This document shows, piece by piece, positions 45,296 to 52,974 of a stretch of 64,000 bases of DNA (its first letter is position 1; the number at the start of each line of letters is the position of its first letter). The stretch is from Nitrogeniibacter mangrovi (GTDB lineage: Bacteria > Pseudomonadota > Gammaproteobacteria > Burkholderiales > Rhodocyclaceae). The notes under the pieces are model-generated. The model saw only the letters and a list, made by a program, of their open reading frames with translations, ran no database searches and was not told the origin of the DNA. The translations under genes and the position numbers were made by a program. Where the stretch lies: contig NZ_CP048836.1 in assembly GCF_010983895.1 (NCBI RefSeq), positions 620,001 to 684,000 of the forward strand, given 5' to 3'.

Positions 45296-46325
45296 CGTGC
45301 CCCACATGCAGGCCTGGCTGCGCCGCCGCGGCGTGGCCACGGTCATCGAGGAGCTGGCCGCGACCATCCGCGAGGACTTCCTGCGCTGGCCGCAGTTCGA
45401 CAAGACCGCGCGGGTCGCGAGCCATTCGCCCGAGGGCGTGATCGAGCTGATGCCGACGGCCGACGGCGTGCGCTACGGCTTCAAGTTCGTGAATGGCCAT
45501 CCGGGCAACGGCCGCGCCGGCAAGCTCACGGTCACCGCCTTCGGGGTGCTCGCCGACGTGGCCACCGGCTACCCGGTGCTGCTCGCCGAGATGACCCTCG
45601 CCACCGCCCTGCGCACCGCCGCCACCTCGGCGCTGGCGGCGCGGGCGCTGTCGCGGCCCGGCGCGCGCACCATGGCCCTGATCGGCAACGGCGCGCAGAG
45701 CGAGTTCCAGACCCTGGCCTTCCATCGCCTCGTCGGTATCCGCCAGATCCGTGCCTTCGACGTCGACCCGTCCGCCACCGCGCGCCTGCGTCGCAATCTC
45801 GCCGACGTGCCCGGGCTGGACATCGTTGCCGCCGGCTCGGTGGACGAGGCGGTGGATGGGGCCGACATCGTCACCACCGCCACTGCGGACAAACGCCGGG
45901 CACAGATCGTTCAGGATGGTCACATCCGGCCCGGGATGCACGTGAACGCGATCGGTGGCGATTGCCCCGGCAAGACCGAACTGGCCGCGGCGGTGCTGCG
46001 CCGCGCCCGGGTGTTCGTCGAGTACGCGCCGCAGACCCGGGTGGAAGGGGACATCCAGCAACTGGGGGCGGATTTTCCGGTGACCGAGCTGTGGGAGGTG
46101 CTGAGCGATCCGGCACGCGGACGCTCCACGGACGACGAGGTCACGGTGTTCGATTCGGTCGGCTTCGCGCTCGAGGACTTCGCCACCCTGCGCTACCTGC
46201 AGCGTCAGGTGGAGCGCTCCGGGCTGGGGTTCGGCGTGCGCCTGATTCCGGAGCTGGATGATCCGCGCAACCTGTATTCGCTCGTCGCCCCCGGGGCGGC
46301 GGAGGCGGCTCGGCGCGCAGCATGA
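45279..46325 (+). CDS. Ornithine cyclodeaminase family protein
   Basis: 348-residue NAD-dependent enzyme of the ornithine cyclodeaminase/mu-crystallin family. Signatures are FGFKFVNGHPGN-like substrate loop (YGFKFVNGHPGNGRAGKLTV), RTAATSALAARALSRPG, the Rossmann turn LIGNGAQSEFQ and GMHVNAIGGDCPGKTEL. Ornithine cyclodeaminase converts ornithine to proline and ammonia. A good AGGAGAAACACC precedes the ATG. Partnered with the gene before it, the pair could run arginine to ornithine to proline. Confidence 0.9.
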   Translation: MVPIIDVPHMQAWLRRRGVATVIEELAATIREDFLRWPQFDKTARVASHSPEGVIELMPTADGVRYGFKFVNGHPGNGRAGKLTVTAFGVLADVATGYPVLLAEMTLATALRTAATSALAARALSRPGARTMALIGNGAQSEFQTLAFHRLVGIRQIRAFDVDPSATARLRRNLADVPGLDIVAAGSVDEAVDGADIVTTATADKRRAQIVQDGHIRPGMHVNAIGGDCPGKTELAAAVLRRARVFVEYAPQTRVEGDIQQLGADFPVTELWEVLSDPARGRSTDDEVTVFDSVGFALEDFATLRYLQRQVERSGLGFGVRLIPELDDPRNLYSLVAPGAAEAARRAA

Positions 46326-46360
46326 AAACGCCCCGCGACCGGTGCGGTCGTGGGGCGTTC
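46326..46360 (+). terminator. Strong hairpin after the ornithine cyclodeaminase gene
   Basis: Directly after the stop, a 15-bp stem (AACGCCCCGCGACCG paired to CGGTCGTGGGGCGTT, one G-U pair) closes on a 3-base loop. It lies 30 bp before the convergent phasin stop. The plus-strand U-run is short (TTCC), but position supports a terminator for both genes. Confidence 0.7.
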
Positions 46361-46390
46361 CTGGGGCGGCCGGTTGCCCGGCGGGGCGAA

Positions 46391-46936
46391 TCAGGCGACC
46401 GTCTTGGCCGCCTTCGCCGTGGCCTTGAGCGCCGCATCCGAGGCCTTGACCAGATTGGCTTCGGTCAGGCTCACGCTTTCGCGGGCCACCTTGGCGGCTT
46501 CGTCGATAGCCTTGCTGGTGGCGTTCATGGCCGTCTTCACCGCGGCGGCCATGGCCTCGCCGCCCACCGGGGTGGCGCTGGCGAATTTCTCGAGTGCCAA
46601 ATCCAGATCCTTGCTGGCGGCGTCGTACTTGGCGTTCATCACTTCACCCATGGACTCGCCCAGGTCGGAGGCGATGCCGTAGCAGCCACGCACGTAGCTG
46701 ATCCCGCTGGCCAGGGCCGGTTCCACCATGCCGGCGGACAGGGCGGCCAGTTCCTTCGGATCCTTCACGGCGCTGAAGCTGGTCAGCGCCTTGAAGCCGT
46801 CGGTGATGGCGCTGCGGCTGGTGTCGAAGGACAGGCCGGAGAAGCGCTCGAGGGTTTCGAACTGCATGCCGACGAGGGTGCTCAGGGTGTCGAGGGCTTC
46901 GGCGCCGGAGGCGCTGATCTTGGCGGGGGTCATCAT
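46391..46936 (-). CDS. Phasin family protein (polyhydroxyalkanoate granule-associated)
   Basis: 181-residue, alanine-rich, mostly helical protein. It starts MMTPAKISASGAEALDTLSTLV, with later MQFETLERFSGLSFDTSR, the phasin-type coat sequence that covers polyhydroxyalkanoate granules. AGGAG lies 7 bases before ATG 46936. A promoter and palindromic sites sit upstream (46981-47066). No polyhydroxyalkanoate synthase is in the window, so granule localisation is inferred from the family. Confidence 0.87.
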   Translation of the reverse strand: MMTPAKISASGAEALDTLSTLVGMQFETLERFSGLSFDTSRSAITDGFKALTSFSAVKDPKELAALSAGMVEPALASGISYVRGCYGIASDLGESMGEVMNAKYDAASKDLDLALEKFASATPVGGEAMAAAVKTAMNATSKAIDEAAKVARESVSLTEANLVKASDAALKATAKAAKTVA

Positions 46937-46980
46937 GGTCAATCTCCTGAAATATCAAGGCAATAAGGCTTTCGCTACAT

Positions 46981-47066
46981 CACTGCAGGGTGCATTTGAT
47001 GCAGTGCACAATTTCATTCTAGCCAAGAATCCGGCGGTGTAAAGAACTTTTTTGTGCATTGCACAA
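46981..47066. promoter_or_regulatory. Phasin promoter flanked by TGCA dyads
   Basis: On the minus strand, TTTACA (47038-47043) and TAGAAT (47016-47021) are spaced by 16 bp, a good promoter for the phasin. A perfect 15-bp palindrome TTGTGCATTGCACAA (47052-47066) lies just upstream of the -35. A second copy of the half-site, TTGTGCACTGCA (47000-47011, minus), lies around the predicted start site, and CACTGCA/TGCAGTG (46981-46987 and 47000-47006) form a further dyad. This is the layout of repressor control, as for PhaR-type regulators; no regulator is shown. Confidence 0.65.
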
Positions 47067-47190
47067 TATTTATCCGGCGAACGCATCGGAGGGCAGCCTG
47101 GGTAAGCGCGCGTAAAAGCCGATGAGCCCGACTTGTTCGGCGCATGCGAGGCTGATAGCCTCAGTCGATCGAATCCGACCTGAGGTGAAC

Positions 47191-49323
47191 ATGAAACCGG
47201 TGCTTCGGCTCCTGGCGGGCCTGCTGGCGCTCGTGGTGGTGGTGGTGGTGGGGCTGGCGGCGTATTTCTCGCTGATCTTCGACCCCAACGATTACCGGGA
47301 CCGGCTCGTCGAGCTGGTCAAGACGCAGACCGGGCGCACCCTGACGCTGAGCGGTCCCATCGAGTTGTCGCTGTTTCCGTGGCTGGGCTTCTCGGTCGGC
47401 GCGGCCGAGCTGGGCAATGCCAAGGGTTTCTCCGACCGACCCTTCGCCTCCCTGGCCTCGGCCGAAGCGCGGGTCAAGCTCCTGCCCCTGCTCACCAGCA
47501 CCGTCGCCATCGACCGGGTGCGCATCACCGGCCTGCAGCTGAGCCTCGAGCGTCGCGCCGATGGCCAGACCAACTGGGCGGACCTCGGCCGCAACGCCGC
47601 CACGGACGAGGTGCCCGTGAAGGGCAAGGCTCCCGGTACCGATGCCGGCTCTCCGGGCGCGCAGCTGTCGGTGGGCGGCATCGACGTCTCCGACGCCGTG
47701 GTCCGCTGGAGTGATGCCAAGGCGGGTAAGGACTTCATGTTCTCCGACGTGGATGTCTCCACCGGGCGGATCGCGCCGGGCGAGGCCTTCGACTTCAAGG
47801 GCGGCTTCGGCTTCTCGATCGCCACGCCGGCGGCCAACGGCCGTCTCGACTTTTCCGGGACGGCCACCCTCGATACCGCCAAGGCCCAGTACGCGGTCGA
47901 TGGCCTGCGCCTGACGCTCGCCGCCGAAGGGGCGGGGCTGCCGGAGGGCAAGCTCAGTGTCGGCCTGCTGGCGGATGTGCGCTCGGATCTGAATGCCGGC
48001 ACCCTCAGCCTCACCGGGCTCAACGCCAAGACCCTGGACATGCTGATGACCGGACAGGTGGCGGTGACCGGCCTCAAGAATCATCCGGCCTACGAAGGCC
48101 AGCTGAGCATCGACGGCCTCAATCCGCGCGTGGTCATGAAGGCCCTGGGCATGACGCCGCCGGTGACCGCCAACGCCGAGCGCCTCAAGCGCGCCAGCTT
48201 CAAGGCGCGGGTTTCCGGCACCGACAAGGCCGTGGCCTTCGAGGACATGGCCGCGTCGCTGGACGACAGCAAGCTGACGGGGCGCGTCGCGGTCGAGGAT
48301 TTTGCGCGTAAGGCCTTGCGCTTCGACGTGAGTGTGGATGCGCTGGATGTGGACAGCTACCTGCCGCCGGCGACCGTGTCCCCGGGGCCGGAGCCGGATG
48401 CGCGCAGTGGCGAGGGAGAACCGGCGAAGGCCACCCAGCCGCTCGACCTGCGTGGGCAGGACGTGGCCGGCCGCTTGCGTGTGGGCACGCTCAAGGTCAG
48501 TGGCCTGACGCTCACCTCCGTCGATACCCAGATCAAGCTCGCCAACGGGCGCCTGAGCCTGGCGCCCAAGGCGTCGCTGTATGACGGCCGACTGGATATG
48601 GACACCACGCTCACGGCGCGCGGCGAGCGCGAGCAGCTCGCCGTGTCGGGCGGCCTCAACGACGTGCGCCTGGATCCGTTGCTGCGCGACCTGACCGGCA
48701 AGCCGGAGCGTCTCAGCGGTGTGGGCACGGTCGGGCTCAAGCTGGCCGGGCAGGGGCTGGGGGCGGAGGCGCTCAAGCGCACCCTGGCGGGTACGGTGTC
48801 GCTCAAGGTGCGCGACGGTGCGGTCAAGGGCGTCAATATCGCCCAGTTCCTGCGCGAGGCGCAGGCGCGCCTCGAAGGTGCCGCCGCGGCGACGACCCAG
48901 GGCGTTCAGCAGACCGATTTCTCCGACCTGACGGCAACGGTCAATCTGGGCGACGGCGTGGCCCGCAACACCGACCTGAACCTGCGTTCGCCCCTGCTGC
49001 GCGTCAATGGAGAAGGCAGTGCCAACCTGGTCAAGGAACGCATCGACTACCTCGTGAAGGCCTCGGTGGTCGGCACCCTGACCGGCCAGGGGGGCAAGAC
49101 CCTGGATCAGGTGCGCGGCGTCACGGTGCCGGTGCGCGTGGGCGGCACCTTCGCTCAGCCGACCTATCAGCTCGATGTGGAGGCGCTGCTGGCCGAGGCG
49201 GCCAAGGGCAAGCTGGACGAGCAGAAGGCGAAGCTCAAGGAGCGGGTGAAGGAGGAGCGTGAAAAGGCCAAGGGGCAACTCAAGGACGAACTGCGCAAGG
49301 GCCTCGAGGGCTTGTTCAAGTAG
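47191..49323 (+). CDS. AsmA family protein
   Basis: 710-residue envelope protein. An N-terminal membrane helix (about 4-28, LRLLAGLLALVVVVVVGLAAYFSL) precedes a large periplasmic part. It carries the AsmA signature FDPNDYRDRLVELVKTQTGR and GPIELSLFPWLGFSVG, then repeated beta-rich segments, with a C-terminal AsmA_2-like part and a lysine-rich tail. AsmA-type proteins are related to phospholipid transport between membranes and outer-membrane assembly. TGAGGTGAAC supports the ATG. Confidence 0.9.
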   Translation: MKPVLRLLAGLLALVVVVVVGLAAYFSLIFDPNDYRDRLVELVKTQTGRTLTLSGPIELSLFPWLGFSVGAAELGNAKGFSDRPFASLASAEARVKLLPLLTSTVAIDRVRITGLQLSLERRADGQTNWADLGRNAATDEVPVKGKAPGTDAGSPGAQLSVGGIDVSDAVVRWSDAKAGKDFMFSDVDVSTGRIAPGEAFDFKGGFGFSIATPAANGRLDFSGTATLDTAKAQYAVDGLRLTLAAEGAGLPEGKLSVGLLADVRSDLNAGTLSLTGLNAKTLDMLMTGQVAVTGLKNHPAYEGQLSIDGLNPRVVMKALGMTPPVTANAERLKRASFKARVSGTDKAVAFEDMAASLDDSKLTGRVAVEDFARKALRFDVSVDALDVDSYLPPATVSPGPEPDARSGEGEPAKATQPLDLRGQDVAGRLRVGTLKVSGLTLTSVDTQIKLANGRLSLAPKASLYDGRLDMDTTLTARGEREQLAVSGGLNDVRLDPLLRDLTGKPERLSGVGTVGLKLAGQGLGAEALKRTLAGTVSLKVRDGAVKGVNIAQFLREAQARLEGAAAATTQGVQQTDFSDLTATVNLGDGVARNTDLNLRSPLLRVNGEGSANLVKERIDYLVKASVVGTLTGQGGKTLDQVRGVTVPVRVGGTFAQPTYQLDVEALLAEAAKGKLDEQKAKLKERVKEEREKAKGQLKDELRKGLEGLFK

Positions 49324-49475
49324 GCCGTTGGCGGCGCCCGGACTATTAAACTTTGTGGGAAGGGTGCTGGCACCGGTGCACAGACTCGGGACTTCGTGCT
49401 AGCGTTGCGCCGATGACCGCCGGATATTCGGCGCGCTCTTCACACCCAGACAATCATAGATCCGGAGGTTCAGAC

Positions 49476-49787
49476 ATGAGCGATTACGTGGCAGACGTGA
49501 AGAAGTATGCATCCAGTGTCGACGAGGCCGTCGTCGACGCCATCGTCAAGTATTGCGGTATCGCCCTGCGCAACAAGGATTCGTCCCTGGTGTCCGCGTC
49601 CGACAAGGCCGAGCTGGATCGGGTGCGCGACGGATTTGCGAAGAAGAAGCTGGAATTGGCCCCCGAGGCCGCCGAGGCCGGTATCGCCAAGGTCTGCGAG
49701 ACCCTCAAGGGGGTCAACCAGAAGGGCCGTGTGACCTTCTACTACCTGCTGGCCGAAGCCACCGGCACCCTCGACAAGCTGCGCTGA
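49476..49787 (+). CDS. DUF2853 family protein
   Basis: 103-residue small cytoplasmic protein. It begins MSDYVADVKKYASSVDEAVVDAIVKYCG, a pattern I recognise as DUF2853, and is helical with a tail YLLAEATGTLDKLR. A good GGAGG lies 7 bases before the ATG. Function unknown. It is followed by a bidirectional terminator. The upstream 152-bp gap (49324-49475) shows no clear element. Confidence 0.85.
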   Translation: MSDYVADVKKYASSVDEAVVDAIVKYCGIALRNKDSSLVSASDKAELDRVRDGFAKKKLELAPEAAEAGIAKVCETLKGVNQKGRVTFYYLLAEATGTLDKLR

Positions 49788-49804
49788 GCGCGTCGTGTCG
49801 CATG

Positions 49805-49834
49805 AAAAAGCCCCGGCAAGCCGGGGCTTTTTTT
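49805..49834. terminator. Bidirectional intrinsic terminator
   Basis: AAAAAGCCCCGGC pairs with GCCGGGGCTTTTT around two bases, followed by more T. It stands between the convergent DUF2853 and CBS genes and can serve both. Confidence 0.93.
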
Positions 49835-49836
49835 CG

Positions 49837-50271
49837 TCAGAGGATCACGGTGATTTCCTCTCGGCGTTCAAGCTCCGCACCGAACTCGACGGCCTCGATG
49901 CGCAAGGCATCGGTGCTGGCGACCATACCGAGCGGGCGGCGGTTCTCGTCGATGACGGGGACATGGCGGAAGCCACCTTCGTACATCATGTGCAGGGCAT
50001 GGCCGAGCGGATGATCCGGCCCGATGGCGACCGGATTGTGGGTCATCACCTCGGCCACCGGGGTGGTGTCGGGGTCGCGGTCGGCGGCCAGGACACCGAA
50101 GGTGGCGTCGTGCTCGGTGAAGATGCCGGTCAGGACACCATGTTCGGTGATCATCACGGCGTTGGCGTTGCGCTGTGCCATCAGGTGCACCACGTCGCGG
50201 ACGCTGGCGTCCGCACTGGCGACAACCCGGCTTTCCGGGTGGAGGATGTGTTGAATCGGGCGTGTTGGCAT
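49837..50271 (-). CDS. CBS domain pair protein
   Basis: 144-residue protein of two CBS motifs: the first near residues 5-65 (SVRDVVHLMAQRNANAVMITEHG) and the second near 74-135 (EVMTHNPVAIGPDHPLGHAL, GGFRHVPVIDENRRPLGMV). Such stand-alone pairs bind adenine nucleotides and act as sensors. GAGGAGACACGC precedes the ATG, an excellent ribosome-binding site. Partner unknown. The upstream 223-bp gap (50272-50494) holds a small GC dyad and the cysN terminator. Confidence 0.88.
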   Translation of the reverse strand: MPTRPIQHILHPESRVVASADASVRDVVHLMAQRNANAVMITEHGVLTGIFTEHDATFGVLAADRDPDTTPVAEVMTHNPVAIGPDHPLGHALHMMYEGGFRHVPVIDENRRPLGMVASTDALRIEAVEFGAELERREEITVIL

Positions 50272-50318
50272 GCGTGTCTCCTCGTGTCGCCCTCTCGATC
50301 GGGGCGGTTGGGATGGGG

Positions 50319-50335
50319 CCGCCCGGTCCGGGCGG
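50319..50335. repeat. GC dyad upstream of the CBS gene
   Basis: CCGCCCG and CGGGCGG flank a 3-base loop, 48 bp upstream of the CBS gene start. Role unknown; it could be an operator or a weak hairpin. Confidence 0.35.
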
Positions 50336-50390
50336 TCACGAAAGTTCAAGCGTAGATCATGCCAGCGGGTATGTTCTGTAAGGCTTTGAA

Positions 50391-50427
50391 AAACAAGGCG
50401 CCCGGGTTGCGGTGCAACACGGGCGCC
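50391..50427 (-). terminator. Intrinsic terminator of the cys operon
   Basis: Read on the minus strand, GGCGCCCG and CGGGCGCC pair around an inner GTTG/CAAC stem, and the hairpin is followed by TTGTTTTTC. It lies 68 bp after the cysN stop, so it should end the sulfate operon. Confidence 0.85.
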
Positions 50428-50494
50428 GGTTGATTTCGCGCCGTTCTGGTGCAAAGCGCCCACCAAGTTGGCGCGCGTTCGCGGGCGGCGAGCC

Positions 50495-51775
50495 TCAGCC
50501 GATCATTCCCGCGCCGACCGTATTGTTGGTCGACTCGTCGATGATGATGAAGGCGCCGGTGGCGCGGTTGGCGCGGTAGGGGTCGGCGAAGATCGGTTGG
50601 GCGAGCTTGAGGCTGACGCGGGCGATGTCGTTCATCTCCAGCGTGGTGGCCTCGCCTTTTTCCAGGGTGTTCACATCGAGTCGGTATTCGATGCGGGCGA
50701 CCTTGGCCTTGACCTCGCGGGTGGTGTGGCGCACGAGGTAGGTGCGCGCCGGGCTCAGCGGCGTTTCCGACAGCCAGCACACGGTGGCCTCGATCTGCTT
50801 GAGCGGTTCGCGCGCTTCGGCCGACTTGACGATCATGTCGCCACGGGAGGTGTCGATCTCGTCCTCGAGCAGCAGGGTCACCGATTGCTCGTGGATGGCC
50901 TTGTCGATGGGCTGGCCGCCGATCTCGATGCGCTTGACCCGGCTGCGCTTGCCCGAGGGCAGGGTGGTGACCTCGTCGCCCACGGCGATTTCGCCGGATT
51001 CGACCCGGCCCATGAAGCCGCGATAGTCGTGCAGCTCCGGATTGGCCGAGTCGCGCGGGCGGCACACGTACTGGACCGGGAAGCGGAAGTCCTCGGCCTT
51101 TTCGGTGTGGGCGGCGGGTGCCGCTTCGAGGATCTCCATCATGGTCGGGCCGTCGTACCAGTTCAGGCGCTCGCCACGCTCGACCACCATGTCGCCGTTG
51201 AGGGCCGACAGCGGAATGAAGCGCACGTCGGCGATGCCGACCTTGGCGGCGAAGGCCAGGTAGTCGGCCTTGATCGCTTCGTAGGTGGCCTGGTCGTAGT
51301 CGACCAGGTCCATCTTGTTGATGGCGACCACCAGGTGCGGGATGCCGACCAGGTGGGCCAGGGTCGAGTGACGGCGGGTCTGGGTGAGCATGCCCTTGCG
51401 CGCGTCCACCAGGATGATGGCCAGGTTGGCGGTGGAGGCGGCGGTGACCATGTTGCGGGTGTACTGCTCATGGCCCGGCGCGTCGGCGATGATGTACTTG
51501 CGCGTGCCGGTGGAGAAGTAGCGGTAGGCCACGTCGATGGTGATGCCCTGCTCGCGCTCGGCCTGCAGGCCGTCGGTGAGCAGGGACAGGTCCACGGCGC
51601 TCAGGCCGCGCTTGGTCGAGGTGGCTTCGATGGCGTTGAGCGTATCGGCGAGGATGGTCTTGCTGTCGAACAGCAGACGGCCGATGAGGGTGCTCTTGCC
51701 GTCGTCGACGCTGCCGCAGGTCAGAAAGCGCAGCAGGCCGTTGTCGATTTCGGGCAGGTGTTCCAGGGCGGACAT
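50495..51775 (-). CDS. cysN: Sulfate adenylyltransferase subunit 1 CysN (GTPase)
   Basis: 426-residue GTPase that powers APS formation together with CysD. G1 is CGSVDDGKSTLIGRLL, G3 is DAPGHEQYTRNM and G4 is NKMD. Length shows no C-terminal APS-kinase (CysC) domain. It is last in the operon. The gap to cysD contains unusual heptamer arrays. Confidence 0.96.
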   Translation of the reverse strand: MSALEHLPEIDNGLLRFLTCGSVDDGKSTLIGRLLFDSKTILADTLNAIEATSTKRGLSAVDLSLLTDGLQAEREQGITIDVAYRYFSTGTRKYIIADAPGHEQYTRNMVTAASTANLAIILVDARKGMLTQTRRHSTLAHLVGIPHLVVAINKMDLVDYDQATYEAIKADYLAFAAKVGIADVRFIPLSALNGDMVVERGERLNWYDGPTMMEILEAAPAAHTEKAEDFRFPVQYVCRPRDSANPELHDYRGFMGRVESGEIAVGDEVTTLPSGKRSRVKRIEIGGQPIDKAIHEQSVTLLLEDEIDTSRGDMIVKSAEAREPLKQIEATVCWLSETPLSPARTYLVRHTTREVKAKVARIEYRLDVNTLEKGEATTLEMNDIARVSLKLAQPIFADPYRANRATGAFIIIDESTNNTVGAGMIG

Positions 51776-51780
51776 GGTTT

Positions 51781-51894
51781 TTCCGTAATTCGTGATTCGT
51801 GATGAGTGATTCGGAATTGGTAATTCGTGATCCGGAGGAGCCCGGCGCTGGCGACCGGTCCAATGACCCATCACCAACAACCAATCACCGACTT
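51781..51894. repeat. Two opposed heptamer-repeat arrays between cysD and cysN
   Basis: On the plus strand, seven units of the ATTCGTG type run without spacers from 51788 to 51836 (ATTCGTG twice, ATGAGTG, ATTCGGA, ATTGGTA, ATTCGTG, ATCCGGA). From 51860 to 51894 a second array has the opposite sense: CCAATGA, CCCATCA, CCAACAA, CCAATCA, CCGACTT, that is, TGATTGG-type units on the minus strand. A 23-bp GC-rich core separates them. The arrays are partly complementary and could fold into a long imperfect stem in the cysDN message. Confidence 0.75.
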
Positions 51895-52809
51895 CTAGAA
51901 ATAGCCTTCCTTCTTGCGCTGCTCCATGGACGCTTCGGAGGTCTGGTCGTCCATGCGGGTGGCGCCGCGTTCGGTGATCGTGGTGGTGGCGGTCTCGGCG
52001 AGGATCTTCTCGACCGTGTCGGCATCGGAGGCGACCGGCGCGGTGCAGCTGATGTCGCCGACGGTGCGGAAGCGCACCATCACGTCCTCGACCGTGTCTT
52101 CCGGCCGGGCCGGGGTCAGGTCGGTCACCGGCATGAGCAGATCGCCCTTGCGCACCACCGGGCGGGTGTGGGCGAAGTAGATGGAGGGCAGTTCGAGCTG
52201 TTCGCGCTGGATGTATTGCCACACGTCCAGCTCGGTCCAGTTGCTGATCGGGAAGGCGCGGATGTTCTCGCCCTGGTGGGTGCGGGCGTTGTAGAGGTTC
52301 CACAGCTCGGGGCGCTGGTTCTTGGGGTCCCACTGGCCGAACTCGTCGCGGAAGCTCATGATCCGCTCCTTGGCGCGGGCCTTCTCCTCGTCGCGACGGG
52401 CGCCGCCGATGCAGCAGTCGAAGCCGAACTCCTCGATGGCTTCGAGCAGGGTCACCGACTGGTGCTTGTTGCGCGACTCGTTCTCGTGCTTGAGCACAAT
52501 GGTGCCGCGGGCCATGGAGTCTTCCAGCGAGCGCACGATGAGGCGCTCGCCCAGCTCGGCCGCGCGCTTGTCGCGGAAGGCGATCACTTCCGGGTAGTTG
52601 TGGCCGGTGTCGATGTGCATCAGCGGGAACGGGAACCGCCCCGGGCGGAAGGCCTTTTCGGCGATGCGCAGCATGCACACCGAGTCCTTGCCGCCGGAGA
52701 ACAGCAGCACCGGATTGGCACACTGGCCGGCCACTTCGCGCATGATGTGGATGGCCTCGGCCTCGAGCCAGTCGAGGTGGGTCAGGGTCTGTTTGGTGAG
52801 AGTGGACAT
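51895..52809 (-). CDS. cysD: Sulfate adenylyltransferase subunit 2 CysD
   Basis: 304-residue PP-loop enzyme that forms APS from sulfate and ATP with CysN. The PP-loop is VLLFSGGKDSVCML. Other blocks are FPLMHIDTGHNYPEV, ESRNKHQSVTLLEA and FPISNWTELDVWQYI. The C-terminus ends EQRKKEGYF, which is normal. It lies between a small gene and the repeat-rich gap before cysN. Confidence 0.96.
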   Translation of the reverse strand: MSTLTKQTLTHLDWLEAEAIHIMREVAGQCANPVLLFSGGKDSVCMLRIAEKAFRPGRFPFPLMHIDTGHNYPEVIAFRDKRAAELGERLIVRSLEDSMARGTIVLKHENESRNKHQSVTLLEAIEEFGFDCCIGGARRDEEKARAKERIMSFRDEFGQWDPKNQRPELWNLYNARTHQGENIRAFPISNWTELDVWQYIQREQLELPSIYFAHTRPVVRKGDLLMPVTDLTPARPEDTVEDVMVRFRTVGDISCTAPVASDADTVEKILAETATTTITERGATRMDDQTSEASMEQRKKEGYF

Positions 52810-52837
52810 CTTCGCTTCAACGACTCAATAAGGGAAT

Positions 52838-52945
52838 TCAGGTGCGCAGCGCGCGCAGGGCCGCGGCGATGCCGGCGCGCAGCGCGACCGCGTAGCGGGC
52901 GATGAGCTGGCCCAGGGTGGGCGGCAGGGTTCGACTGTGGGGCAT
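52838..52945 (-). CDS. Possible 35-residue small protein between cysH and cysD
   Basis: A short frame MPHSRTLPPTLGQLIARYAV with a further AL/RAG-rich tail (ending RALRT) is preceded by AGAGGAG at a proper distance from ATG 52945. It is in the same direction as, and 29 bp after, cysH, and ends 28 bp before cysD. The second half would form an amphipathic Arg/Ala helix. There is no known family that I recognise. It could be a real small protein or a chance frame; the good ribosome-binding site is the main support. Confidence 0.45.
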   Translation of the reverse strand: MPHSRTLPPTLGQLIARYAVALRAGIAAALRALRT

Positions 52946-52974
52946 GGGGGCTCCTCTCGATGCGTGTGGCCGCG

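Noticed and set aside
51781-51894. CRISPR or insertion-sequence remnant
   Set aside because: Units are 7 bp and contiguous with no unique spacers; there is no transposase fragment or target-site duplication.
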